Assembly: GCA_944390735.1 (NCBI GenBank)
Contig: CALXRL010000074.1
Coordinates: forward strand, 124,001 to 188,000
Length of the DNA: 64,000 bases
DNA from: an uncultured Victivallales bacterium
GTDB lineage: Bacteria > Verrucomicrobiota > Lentisphaeria > Victivallales > UBA1829
Direction of reading: 5' to 3'
Below, in pieces: positions 9,218-17,458 of this stretch. The notes beneath the pieces were generated by a model, which was not told the origin of the DNA, ran no database searches, and saw nothing but the letters and a program-made list of their open reading frames with translations. The position numbers were made by a program, and so were the translations under genes. Position 1 is the first letter of the stretch. Each line of letters starts with the position of its first letter.

Positions 9218-10125
9218 TTCTTGTAAAACGCTTTCAGTGCTTTCAGATTGTTCTTGAAGACGTTGAGATATCCTTCAGGATTCAGGGCGTCGTTTTCCGG
9301 ATACACGGCCAGCGTCAGTACCGGGACTCCGCTCTCTTTGGAGATCAGGCGGGTGATCCGGTCCGGATAGTTCTTTTCCGCGAGGATCAGCGCCGCTTTC
9401 TGTTCCTTCAGCTCCCGGATGAACTTCCGGATCTGCGGAGCGGAGGGCTCCGTTCCCGTGTGCGCCTGAAGATAATTCAACACCTGAAGACCGGTCGCGG
9501 CGGCAAGATAATCGAAGATTCCGTGCTGAACGGCGATGCGCCGTCCGGAGGGCGGAATCGTTGCGGCCAGAGCGGCGTAGTCCCGGGCGATTGCGCGCAG
9601 CTTGTCGGCATACTCTCTTGCGTTGGCGCGGTAACGGGATGCGTTGGCGGGATCCTTCGCCGCCAGCTGTCCGGCGATGGATTCCACCACGCCGGCCGCG
9701 GTTGCCGGACCCGCAAACAGATGTTCATTTTTCAAGTGGACATGGCCCGCGTGTCCGTGCGGATCGTGATCGTGTTCCCCGCAGGTCTCCAGAACGCCCT
9801 TCACTCCCCGGGAGGAGTCGATGAGAACAGCTTTGGGATTCACCCGGGCGATCACGCCGTCGAGAAAACGTTCCATGCCCAGACCGTTGACAACAATCAC
9901 ATTCGCCTGTGCCAGCTTGCGCATGTCCTGCGGTGTGAGCGCATAGTCATGGGGACAGCCGATCGCGGAAGCCAGCATCTGGGATACCTGAACATTCGGG
10001 ACTCCCCGGGTCACGGCGCCGGTGAAGATGGTCATCGGCAGCGTGGTGCAGAGAATGCGCATCTCCGCGGCGAACAGAAAGAGTGCGGAAAGAAGCAGAA
10101 GAGCCGTCAGGAGTATTTTTTTCAT
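9214..10125 (-). CDS. znuA: Zinc-type ABC transporter substrate-binding protein
   Basis: 303 residues with signal peptide MKKILLTALLLLSALFLFAA. It belongs to the cluster A-I (ZnuA/TroA) metal-binding proteins. Candidate ligand histidines are in CPHDYALTP, NEHLFAGP and VQHGIFDYL. A His/Asp-rich loop (EHDHDPHGHAGHVH, about residues 115-130) is typical of zinc rather than manganese binders. Its gene follows a lipoprotein gene by 25 bases and overlaps the ATPase gene. Confidence 0.9.
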   Translation of the reverse strand: MKKILLTALLLLSALFLFAAEMRILCTTLPMTIFTGAVTRGVPNVQVSQMLASAIGCPHDYALTPQDMRKLAQANVIVVNGLGMERFLDGVIARVNPKAVLIDSSRGVKGVLETCGEHDHDPHGHAGHVHLKNEHLFAGPATAAGVVESIAGQLAAKDPANASRYRANAREYADKLRAIARDYAALAATIPPSGRRIAVQHGIFDYLAAATGLQVLNYLQAHTGTEPSAPQIRKFIRELKEQKAALILAEKNYPDRITRLISKESGVPVLTLAVYPENDALNPEGYLNVFKNNLKALKAFYKK

Positions 10126-10150
10126 TGCGGAGTTCTTCCTCCCGTTCCGG

Positions 10151-10657
10151 TCAGTTGAAGAAAATGGCGAAGGCCTTCCATTCGCCGTTGACGTTGCCGA
10201 GAAGCAGACGGATCAGCAGTTCGGGAGCCGGGGTTTTCGCCGGATCTCTTCCGTCGCGCTTGAGCGCCTCCTCCTGGGCTTTGGTGCGTGCGAATCTGGC
10301 TTTCCAGATCACGGATTTGAAAATGCCCTGATCCAGCGAGTCCAGATATTTGAGTTCGAGCAGTTTTCCGTTTTTCGCCTGGAATCCGGCGGCGAGCGGG
10401 GCGAACTTCTCCGGATTCATCGTATCCTTGTATTCCGAGGCAAAATCCTTGACGAATCGTTTGTAGTCATTGGTTTCCAGTCCGGTGAGAATATCCTTGA
10501 GATAGGCGTCCGCAATGGTTTTGAGCTGTTCGGGGGCGACCTCCGCCCGGGTGATGACGCTGGCGCGGGGCGGCTGATCCGGCGCGGTGGAACGGCAGGC
10601 GGAAATGGCGACGGCCGCAAGGACCGCGGCTCCCGTAAAGAAGAATTTCCTGAGCAT
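10151..10657 (-). CDS. Lipoprotein of unknown function heading the zinc-uptake operon
   Basis: 168 residues. The N-terminus is a lipoprotein signal with lipobox AISAC at residues 17-21. The rest is soluble and mostly helical-looking (TIADAYLKDILTGLETNDYK), resembling small NTF2-like or DUF3887-type domains, but I cannot assign a family. It is the first gene of the zinc ABC operon, so a part in periplasmic metal handling is possible. The start has AGGAG about seven bases upstream. Confidence 0.75.
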   Translation of the reverse strand: MLRKFFFTGAAVLAAVAISACRSTAPDQPPRASVITRAEVAPEQLKTIADAYLKDILTGLETNDYKRFVKDFASEYKDTMNPEKFAPLAAGFQAKNGKLLELKYLDSLDQGIFKSVIWKARFARTKAQEEALKRDGRDPAKTPAPELLIRLLLGNVNGEWKAFAIFFN

Positions 10658-10687
10658 GATTCATCTCCTGTAATTGTATTGTTTCAT

Positions 10688-10716
10688 ACTATACACCGGA
10701 ATCGGTGCTAATACAA
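10688..10716 (-). promoter_or_regulatory. Candidate promoter of the zinc operon with an inverted repeat in its spacer
   Basis: On the minus strand a -35-like TTGTAT (10716-10711) and a -10 TATAGT (10693-10688) are 17 bases apart. The spacer contains CACCG-ATTC-CGGTG (10694-10707), a 5-base inverted repeat abutting the -10 box, where a repressor would block transcription. The -35 is weak. A link to the Fur-family regulator at 60164 is speculative. Confidence 0.45.
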
Positions 10717-11047
10717 AAAAGTTTTCCGGACGAGCCGGAGAAATCCATCGGAAAGACGCTTTCTGATCTCTCCGTTCCGCTTCGCGGGCGTTCCTCTGTT
10801 CGGTGGATTCCGGAGGAAAAAAGGAAAATTCCCCTTCCGGGGAGCATCCGGCGACTTGAACGAAGAACATTTTGATGCTATTGTAGGTGGTTCGGAAACG
10901 GTCCGGGACGGGGTCCGGCTCCTTTTCCGCGCGGTTTTTCCGCTTCCGTGCGATTTTTTCCGGTTCCGGTGGAACGCCGCCGGGGTCCGGGCATGACGGT
11001 TCCCGTTTCTGCCGGAGCGGCGCAAACGACAACAGCGTAGGTGTGCA
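10717..11047. other. Intergenic region between the zinc operon and the DUF2062 gene
   Basis: About 330 bases. A weak rightward promoter is possible: TTGAAC (10856-10861), 17 bases, TATTGT (10879-10884). This would leave a leader of about 160 bases before the next gene. I see no convincing gene or RNA structure. Confidence 0.3.
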
Positions 11048-11575
11048 ATGAATGTGAGAACTTGGTGCAAACGGAAATATGTGTATTTCTATTCGAAGAT
11101 TCTGAAGGAGAAGGCTTCGCCGGAATACATCGCCCGGGGATGGGCGATTGGAATGTTCTGCGGCTGTCTGATTCCGTTCGGGCTCCAGCTGGTGGTTTCC
11201 ATTCCCGCGTCCTTTCTGCTGAAGGGCAGCAAGATCGGGGCGACTCTGGGAACTTTGCTGACCAATCACTTCACGATTTTCATCATCTATCCCGTGCAGT
11301 GCTATGTGGGAAGCAAACTCATGGGAGGGGATCTCTCCTATGCGAAAGTCAACGAAGTGATGCAGGATGTCCTGAAGCATCAGGACTATGCGACGTTATT
11401 CGGGCTCGGCTGGACGCTCACCGCCTCCTTTTTCATCGGCGGAGCGATTCTGACCGCGGTGATGACGCCGCTCACGTACTGGGGGATTCTCAAGCTGGTC
11501 CGCCGTCATCGGGCCCGGAAGGAGAAGATGCGGCTGGAGCGCGATGCAGCCGTCGGGAGGAGAGAGAAGGCTTAA
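11048..11575 (+). CDS. DUF2062 family membrane protein
   Basis: 175 residues. The family pattern SPEYIARGWAIGMFCGCLIPF is clear near residues 24-44, followed by hydrophobic segments around 45-65, 70-90 and 125-150 and a basic tail. DUF2062 proteins are small inner-membrane proteins often found with glycosyltransferases or lipid-related genes; their function is unknown. Here an ArnT-like lipid-linked sugar transferase follows 162 bases later, in keeping with that pattern. Confidence 0.85.
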   Translation: MNVRTWCKRKYVYFYSKILKEKASPEYIARGWAIGMFCGCLIPFGLQLVVSIPASFLLKGSKIGATLGTLLTNHFTIFIIYPVQCYVGSKLMGGDLSYAKVNEVMQDVLKHQDYATLFGLGWTLTASFFIGGAILTAVMTPLTYWGILKLVRRHRARKEKMRLERDAAVGRREKA

Positions 11576-11737
11576 GATCCGTTTTTTCGCTTCTCTCCGG
11601 AGACGGACGGGGGAAAACCGCTTCTCTCCCGCCGGAGCGGAATATGTTCCGGAGAAGCGGAGCAAGTCCGGAAAAACTCCCGGAACAACTGACATACAGG
11701 AAAAAATTCTGAACAACTTACAGGAAAAGAATCGTCT

Positions 11738-13390
11738 ATGAAAAAAATGCTGTTTCTTCTTTTGGTGCTGATCGTTCTTGCCTACCTCGCTCCGCTGGGC
11801 GTCCGGGAGCTTTTTTCTCCCGATGAGACCCGATATGGAGAGATCGGCCGGGAGATGCGGGTGCTGAACGACTGGGTCGTCCCGCATTTGAACGGGGTGC
11901 ACTATTTTGAAAAGCCGGTCATGGGCTACTGGTTCTTTGCCGCCGCGCAGGAGCTGTTCGGAGAGAATGCGTTTGCCGTGCGGTTTCCCTGCATGCTGAT
12001 GACGCTGCTTTCGGCCGCGGCGCTGTTTTTCTTTTCGCGGCGTTTTTCCCCGGGGGGAATGCAGGACGCCTTTCTGACGGTGTTCACGTTTCTGCTGATG
12101 CCGCTGGTGTTCGGACTGGCGACCGCCTCGACGCTGGATCCGCTGTTCTCCTGTTTTCTGACGATCGGAATGGTGCTCTTCTATTTTGCCGTTTCGTCCT
12201 CCGGCTGGAGGAAAAACGCCTTTCTTTTTGCCTGCGGAGCGGCGTTCGGAGCGGCGTTCCTGACGAAGGGGTTTCTGGCGATTGTTCTGCCGGGACTTTC
12301 CATTTTCGTCTATCTGCTGTGGACGCGGCGCTACAAGGAGCTTTTTCTTCTGCCGTGGGTTCCGCTTCTGGGATTTCTTCTGATCTCTCTTCCGTGGGCC
12401 TGGGCGATTCACCGTGCGGCGCCTGATTTCTGGCCCTACTTTATCTATGATGAACACATCAAGCGGTTTCTGGAGAAGGAACAGCATCCGGAACCGTTCT
12501 ATTTCTTTGTGCCGGTGCTGCTCGGGGGGCTCGGCTATCTGCTGTTCTATCTTCCGACGGCGGTACGGGGATTCCGCAAAACGGTTTTCCGGGATGATTT
12601 TTTCCGGTATAATTTCTGCTGGATCGTGCTTCCGTTTCTTTTTCTTTCCGCCTCGACGGGAAAACTGCCGACCTATATTCTCCCCTGTTTTGCTCCGATC
12701 GCCGTTCTCTTTGCGGCGGGTTTCCGGAAGGCGTTTCTGGAGGAGGGCAAGGTGGGCGCGTTCAATCTGGCCTGCCGGATTTTCGGCGGAGCGGTGCTGC
12801 TGGCCGCGATCGTGCTGGCGGTCATTCAGCTGAGCAATCCGGAATGGGCGCTGTTCAACAAGGCGGAGTCGTGGAAATGGGTTTCGATTCTGCTTGCGGC
12901 GGTGGTGCTGGCCGTGTTCCTCCACTTCGCGGCAACGGAGAAGAAAGGATGGGAAAAACTGGCTTATCTCTGTATCGCGCTGATTCCGGTTCTGTTCCTG
13001 TATCCGTTCATTGTTCCGGAGAGGATCGAGGCGCGGAAAACGGTCGCCTCCCTTCTGGAGCGGGTGAAACCGAAGGTCGGGAAGGATGTGAAACTCATTG
13101 CGTTCCGTCATCCGTTCCACGGCGTCTGCTGGGGATTCCGCAGGGAGGATGTGTATCTCTACCGCTTCGGCGGAGAGCTGACGCGCGGCCTGGAATTCAT
13201 GAATCGTCAGGATCGCGTCCTGGATATTGAAGAAACCAACGAGTTCATTCAGAAAAACCGGAACCGGGGCGGAGTTCTGCTGGTCCTGCCGAACAAACTC
13301 TACCGGGAGGATCAGGGAAAACTGCCGAAACCGCGCTGGGTGGAGTCCAACAGCAAGGACCGGAAGGGCTATTCCGCGGTCTTCTTCTGA
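11738..13390 (+). CDS. ArnT-like membrane glycosyltransferase (GT83/PMT superfamily)
   Basis: 550 residues with about ten or more membrane helices. The N-terminal periplasmic loop reads FSPDETRYGEIGREM, then NGVHYFEKPVMGYW: the acidic pair and EKP motif of ArnT-type enzymes. These move a sugar from an undecaprenyl-phosphate donor to lipid A or another envelope acceptor. A soluble C-terminal portion follows residue 440. The start has AGGAAAAGAA upstream. Whether the sugar is aminoarabinose is not shown; no other arn genes are nearby. Confidence 0.85.
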   Translation: MKKMLFLLLVLIVLAYLAPLGVRELFSPDETRYGEIGREMRVLNDWVVPHLNGVHYFEKPVMGYWFFAAAQELFGENAFAVRFPCMLMTLLSAAALFFFSRRFSPGGMQDAFLTVFTFLLMPLVFGLATASTLDPLFSCFLTIGMVLFYFAVSSSGWRKNAFLFACGAAFGAAFLTKGFLAIVLPGLSIFVYLLWTRRYKELFLLPWVPLLGFLLISLPWAWAIHRAAPDFWPYFIYDEHIKRFLEKEQHPEPFYFFVPVLLGGLGYLLFYLPTAVRGFRKTVFRDDFFRYNFCWIVLPFLFLSASTGKLPTYILPCFAPIAVLFAAGFRKAFLEEGKVGAFNLACRIFGGAVLLAAIVLAVIQLSNPEWALFNKAESWKWVSILLAAVVLAVFLHFAATEKKGWEKLAYLCIALIPVLFLYPFIVPERIEARKTVASLLERVKPKVGKDVKLIAFRHPFHGVCWGFRREDVYLYRFGGELTRGLEFMNRQDRVLDIEETNEFIQKNRNRGGVLLVLPNKLYREDQGKLPKPRWVESNSKDRKGYSAVFF

Positions 13391-13573
13391 GCCGGGGATT
13401 TCTCCGGAGGAGCGGAGGCTCCCGGGAGAGACGGGGAGGGGGAGGAGGAAGCTCTTCTGCGGACTCTCCTTCGCGTCCGGACGGCTTCGTCTGCGGCGGT
13501 TTCCGCGCCGGGAAACGGATTGGCGGCCGACGGCATCCGGAGCTTTTTCCGGCAAGGAGAAAATCCGGAACGG
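13391..13573. other. GC-rich spacer upstream of the helicase promoter
   Basis: The first part of the 424-base gap between the glycosyltransferase and helicase genes. It is GC-rich, without a convincing coding frame or terminator. Confidence 0.3.
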
Positions 13574-13601
13574 TTGTTATTTTTCAATTCGGGTGTATAG
13601 T
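13574..13601 (+). promoter_or_regulatory. Candidate promoter of the DEAD-box helicase gene
   Basis: TTGTTA (13574-13579), 16-base spacer, TATAGT (13596-13601). The start of transcription would fall near 13608, giving an untranslated leader of roughly 200 bases. Long leaders are known for cold-induced deaD/csdA genes. Confidence 0.5.
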
Positions 13602-13814
13602 ACGGATTCATGCGTTGAAAGAAAACGTATTTGTGGAAGCGTCGTGCATCCGGCACGGCGGACAGGTTCGCTCTTCGTCAATCAACTGCCGGACGAACGG
13701 GTGCGGACGGAAATTTTCCGCAATCCGAATCCGGCTGGTGCGCGTCTTCGTCCGGGACGGGGACGCGCGGAACCGGGGGCGGGGAACGGAACACGGCATT
13801 TGGTTAAGGTATTC

Positions 13815-15656
13815 ATGAATAATCTTGAACGGTTCAGAACTCTCGGCGTTTCGGAATGTGTGATCGCGGCTCTTCAGAGAAAAGGATTTGAATCTCCCAC
13901 CCCCATTCAGGAACTGACGATTCCGCTTCTGCTGAAGAGGGAAAAGGATGTGATCGGGCAGGCGCAGACCGGCACGGGAAAGACGGCCGCGTTCGGCATT
14001 CCCGTCATCGACACCATCAGTCGCGGAGAAGGAGCCCCGCAGGCGCTGATTCTTGCTCCGACCCGGGAGCTCAGCATTCAGATCGCGGAGGAGCTCAACT
14101 CTCTTCAGGGGGCGTCGCGTCTCCGCATTGCGCCGTTTTACGGGGGGCAGAACATTCTGGTTCAGCTGGACCGCCTCCGTGACGGAATGGACATTGTCAT
14201 CGGCACCCCCGGACGCATTATCGACCTCATGGAACGGGGAAAACTGAACTTCGATCACCTCAAGTTCGCGGTGCTCGACGAAGCCGACGAAATGCTCGAC
14301 ATGGGCTTTGTCGACGACATCCGGAAGATTCTTTCCGCCACCCCCCCGGACAAACGCATGCTGATGTTCTCCGCCACCATGCCGGAGGAGATCCTTTCGA
14401 TCGCGGAGGAGTTCATGCGGCCCGATTACGAGATCATCCGCACGAAGACGGAATCCGTCAGTACCGACCTCACCGAACAGATCTGCTATGAGGTGCGGCG
14501 GGAGAACAAACTGGAGGCGCTTTCCCGCATTCTTGATATGGAGCCGGAGCTGTACGGAATGGTCTTCTGCCGGACAAAAAACGATGTCGATGAGCTGACC
14601 GATCATCTGCTTGCCCGCGGGTATGCCGTCGATGCGCTCCACGGGGATATCGCGCAGGCGCAGCGCACGCGGGTCATCAACAACTTCAAGGCGCGGCGCT
14701 TCCGTGTGCTGATTGCCACCGATGTCGCCGCCCGTGGAATTGATGTCAACGATCTCACGCATGTCATCAACTATTCGCTTCCGCAGAGTACGGAGGCCTA
14801 TGTCCATCGCATCGGCCGGACGGGGCGCGCGGGGAAAAAAGGAACCGCGATCACCTTTGTCACGCCCTCGGAACTCGGAAAACTCGGGCGCATCCGCCGC
14901 GGGATCCATGCGGAGATCCGGAAAAAGACTCTTCCCGGAATTCAGGAGGTGCTGGAGGCCAAAAAACAGCGCTTTTCCGAGACGCTCCGCCGAATGATCG
15001 ACGAGCGGGAACACTGTCCGTATCTCGGGTTTGCGGAGGAACTGCTGACTCTTGCCGATCACCCGGCGGAGCTTCTTGCCGCCATGCTGCGTCTGCGGTT
15101 CCGGAACGAGCTTCTGCCGGAAAGCTATGTCGATCTGGAGCAGCCGCCGCCGAAAACCGGGCCGGAGCGGAAGGGACATGCGCGAATCCGCGTCGCCGCC
15201 GGACGGGACGATGGAATCACGGTGCCCCAGCTGCTGGAAATGATTTTTCAGAAGACCGGGATCAAAGGCTCCCGTCTCGGACGCATCGACTTGAAAAACG
15301 ACTGTTCCTATCTCAATGCCAATGCCGGAGATGCGGATCGGATCGTGAAGGCGTTTCAGGGAGCGGCCCCGGAATTCACTTTGGTGCCCGGAGAGGAGGC
15401 CCTTCCGCATTTCAGCGCGATTGCCGGACACCGTCGCAAACCGTCAAAACCGGGAAGAGGCGCATCGAGGGAGATGCCGCGAGCCTCGCGTTCCTCCCGC
15501 GGATTCCGGGATGGACTGCTGGAGCGTCTTCGGCGGGAACTGGACGGGGAGGAATCTTCTCCTTTGGAGCCGCATACGCCGGACCGGAAGAAATTCCGCA
15601 AAAAATCCGCAGGCGAGTTTCCATTCCGGAAAAACGCCCGTCGAAAGGGGTTCTGA
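13815..15656 (+). CDS. deaD: DEAD-box ATP-dependent RNA helicase (DeaD/CsdA type)
   Basis: 613 residues from the ATG at 13815. The first RecA domain has the Q motif, Walker A AQTGTGKT, PTREL, and VLDEADEML; SAT is in MLMFSATMP. The second has HGDIAQAQRTRVI, ATDVAARGIDV and HRIGRTGRAG. Residues about 455-545 (IRVAAGRDDGITVPQLLEMI) look like a DbpA-type RNA-binding domain, and the tail is Arg/Lys-rich. These enzymes unwind structured RNA in ribosome assembly and cold adaptation. The last 110 codons or so are duplicated just downstream. Confidence 0.93.
   Translation: MNNLERFRTLGVSECVIAALQRKGFESPTPIQELTIPLLLKREKDVIGQAQTGTGKTAAFGIPVIDTISRGEGAPQALILAPTRELSIQIAEELNSLQGASRLRIAPFYGGQNILVQLDRLRDGMDIVIGTPGRIIDLMERGKLNFDHLKFAVLDEADEMLDMGFVDDIRKILSATPPDKRMLMFSATMPEEILSIAEEFMRPDYEIIRTKTESVSTDLTEQICYEVRRENKLEALSRILDMEPELYGMVFCRTKNDVDELTDHLLARGYAVDALHGDIAQAQRTRVINNFKARRFRVLIATDVAARGIDVNDLTHVINYSLPQSTEAYVHRIGRTGRAGKKGTAITFVTPSELGKLGRIRRGIHAEIRKKTLPGIQEVLEAKKQRFSETLRRMIDEREHCPYLGFAEELLTLADHPAELLAAMLRLRFRNELLPESYVDLEQPPPKTGPERKGHARIRVAAGRDDGITVPQLLEMIFQKTGIKGSRLGRIDLKNDCSYLNANAGDADRIVKAFQGAAPEFTLVPGEEALPHFSAIAGHRRKPSKPGRGASREMPRASRSSRGFRDGLLERLRRELDGEESSPLEPHTPDRKKFRKKSAGEFPFRKNARRKGF
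15316..15643 (+). repeat. First copy of a 328-bp direct repeat (within the helicase gene)
   Basis: This is the 3' part of the helicase coding region; the second copy is at 15674-16001. The repeat period is 358 bases, so a single unequal exchange or replication slip explains both. Confidence 0.85.
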
Positions 15657-15673
15657 ATTTCCATTCTTCTTGA

Positions 15674-16023
15674 ATGCCGATGCCGGAGATGCGGATCGGA
15701 TCGTGAAGGCGTTTCAGGGAGCGGCTCCGGAATTCACACTGGTGCCCGGAGAGGAGGCTTTTCCGCATTTCAGCGCGATTGCCGGACACCGTCGCAAACC
15801 GGCAAAACCGGGAAGAGGCGCATCGAGGGAGATGCCGTGAGCCTCGCGTTCCGCCCGCGGATTCCGGGACGGAGTGCTGGAGCGTCTTCGGCGGGAACTG
15901 GACGGGAAGGAATCTTCTCCTCTGGAGCCGCATACGCCGGACCGGAAGAAATTCCGCAGAAAATCCGCTGACGAGTTTCCGTTCCGGAAAAACGCCCGTC
16001 GGGAAGCGGCGGGGGCGTTTTGA
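15674..16023 (+). pseudogene. Tandem duplicate of the helicase 3' end, with a nonsense mutation
   Basis: Bases 15674-16001 repeat 15316-15643 at a constant offset of 358 with no indels and only scattered substitutions. The copy encodes the end of the RNA-binding domain and the basic tail. A C-to-T change at 15838 turns CGA into TGA in the homologous frame, which otherwise stays open to 16023. It lies after the intact stop of the functional gene and has no start of its own, so it is a decaying fragment. Confidence 0.85.
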
Positions 16024-16140
16024 GTCTGTCATGACGGCAGGAAATCTTCTTCTTCCCCGGCTTGTCCGTATCAGCATGTTTTTCCGGGACGGACACGAAG
16101 AAAACGGCAATGAATCTTCCGGGAAGAAAAAACAGAAAAC

Positions 16141-16216
16141 TGGCACCCCCAACGGGATTCGAACCCGTGTCGCCAGGATGAAAACCTGGTGTCCTGGGCC
16201 TCTAGACGATAGGGGC
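16141..16216 (-). tRNA. tRNA-Glu (anticodon TTC)
   Basis: 76 bases including an encoded CCA. Acceptor GCCCCTA pairs with TGGGGGT allowing two wobbles. The anticodon stem is CCAGG/CCTGG with loop TTTTCAT, and the T arm is ACGGG-TTCGAAT-CCCGT. It is the last of three tandem tRNA-Glu genes read leftward. Confidence 0.96.
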
Positions 16217-16249
16217 TTGGCGCGGAAAAAGGAGAACGCTCTGTGCGGA

Positions 16250-16325
16250 TGGCACCCCCAACGGGATTCGAACCCGTGTCGCCAGGATGAGAACCTGGTG
16301 TCCTGGGCCTCTAGACGATAGGGGC
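16250..16325 (-). tRNA. tRNA-Glu (anticodon CTC)
   Basis: Almost identical to its two neighbours except the anticodon loop TTCTCAT, giving anticodon CTC for GAG codons. CCA is encoded. Thirty-three bases separate it from the tRNA on its left. Confidence 0.95.
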
Positions 16326-16362
16326 AAAAGCAATTCACTTGTTACGCTGACGAGCAATAAAC

Positions 16363-16438
16363 TGGCACCCCCAACGGGATTCGAACCCGTGTCGCCAGGA
16401 TGAAAACCTGGTGTCCTAGGCCTCTAGACGATAGGGGC
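16363..16438 (-). tRNA. tRNA-Glu (anticodon TTC)
   Basis: First gene of the leftward tRNA-Glu trio. It has the same anticodon TTC as the third gene but differs by one base in the D-arm region (CCTAGG where the others have CCCAGG on the minus strand). CCA is encoded. Confidence 0.95.
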
Positions 16439-16458
16439 TTATCGCTCGAGTGTCATAT

Positions 16459-16486
16459 AAAATACATGCTGAAAATGAATTGTCAA
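16459..16486 (-). promoter_or_regulatory. Promoter of the tRNA-Glu operon
   Basis: Minus strand: TTGACA (16486-16481), 16-base spacer, TATTTT (16464-16459), about 20 bases before the first tRNA. The same 16-base spacing and TATTTT box occur before tRNA-Leu(GAG). Confidence 0.65.
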
Positions 16487-16739
16487 GCGGGAAAGGAAAA
16501 AAGATCGGATTATTTTTCCGTTATTTTCTCCGGCAGATTCATTTCGGGAACTCCGAGATCCCGGAGAAGGGAGCGCTTATGGACCTTTTCCCTCTCTTTT
16601 CTGCGCGGAGAAAACGCCGGAGAAATCCGGAGAATCGGACGCTTCCGCGTTCAAAATGACCAAAAATCATGGAGAAAACTTGAAAACTTCGCATTGAAAG
16701 AGTAATTTATGAGTAATTTTATTCTGGAGGATATGTCGG

Positions 16740-17405
16740 ATGGGAAAATTCAGTTTCATGTTGTTGTCGGCGGTGATGACGGGAGTTCTTATGCTGTCGG
16801 CCGTTCCCGTCTTCGCTCAGGATGCGGAATGGGTGTACCGTCAGCAGATGGAAAAGGCCAGGGCGGATCGCCAGAATGGGAAATACAAGGAGGCCGCCAC
16901 CGCCGCGACCCGCGCCTTTCTGCTGGCCGATGAACTGGACAATGTCCGCCGGGCCCGCGATCTGGCAATCGAACTTTCCATCAGCGCCAACGCGGCGGCC
17001 AGAAATTCCGGAGTTCCTTTCCGCGGCCCGTGGAGCGTGCTGATCCTGAAGGAGGAGGGAATGCTTCTTCTGCTGGAAAAAGGAACGATCTGCCGCCGCT
17101 TCCCGCTCTCGCTCGGGAAAGAGTTCTCCGTGCCGGAGGGGGACTTCAAAGTCGGGGCAAAACTGGGATATCCGAATTATGAATTGAACGGAACGCTCTA
17201 CAAAGTGGGCGCCGTTGGAAATACGCTCGGCAGCCGCTGGATTGAACTGAAAAACGCCGAAGGCACTCCGGTCTCCGGCATTTGCGGAGAATCCATGCTG
17301 AAACCGGAGCAGGCGGAAAAACCGTTGTTTTTCTGCTTGAAAAACGCCGACATCAATGAAATTTTCGGACTGCTTGCCGAAGGCTGTGAGGTCAAAGTAA
17401 AGTAA
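16740..17405 (+). CDS. Secreted protein with a degenerate L,D-transpeptidase-like (YkuD) domain
   Basis: 221 residues with a signal peptide cleaved near VFAQDA. Residues 25-80 look like a helical repeat region. Residues about 100-221 follow the YkuD pattern: FPLSLGKEFSVPEGDFKV, then GSRWIEL, and the ending NADINEIFGLLAEGCEVKV. The canonical HG and SHGC(I/V)R motifs are not intact: GIHG is replaced by GICGE and only LFFCLK remains near the expected catalytic cysteine. It may be a binding domain rather than an enzyme. GGAGG lies ten bases before the start. Confidence 0.72.
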   Translation: MGKFSFMLLSAVMTGVLMLSAVPVFAQDAEWVYRQQMEKARADRQNGKYKEAATAATRAFLLADELDNVRRARDLAIELSISANAAARNSGVPFRGPWSVLILKEEGMLLLLEKGTICRRFPLSLGKEFSVPEGDFKVGAKLGYPNYELNGTLYKVGAVGNTLGSRWIELKNAEGTPVSGICGESMLKPEQAEKPLFFCLKNADINEIFGLLAEGCEVKVK

Positions 17406-17409
17406 CACA

Positions 17410-17423
17410 TGCCTGATCAGGCA
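17410..17423. promoter_or_regulatory. Perfect 14-base palindrome upstream of accA
   Basis: TGCCTGATCAGGCA lies between the L,D-transpeptidase-like gene and accA. It could be a regulator site; as a hairpin it would need a forced loop and has no T tract. No regulator is identified. Confidence 0.3.
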
Positions 17424-17458
17424 GAGAAAAATCGGGTAAACAGGGAGTTTTGTCATCA

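Noticed and set aside
13227..13814. Longer upstream start for the helicase
   Set aside because: The extension overlaps the end of the glycosyltransferase gene, is Arg-rich and unrelated to DEAD-box proteins; the ATG at 13815 begins right before the Q motif region.
13615..13818. Possible 67-codon upstream gene overlapping the helicase start by four bases
   Set aside because: It begins with TTG almost at the predicted transcript start, has no ribosome-binding site and low protein character. The ATGA overlap is noted but probably chance.
15421..16321. Short rightward frames across the helicase duplication and tRNA-Glu genes
   Set aside because: They mix out-of-frame reading of copy 1 with in-frame copy 2, or read through tRNA genes.
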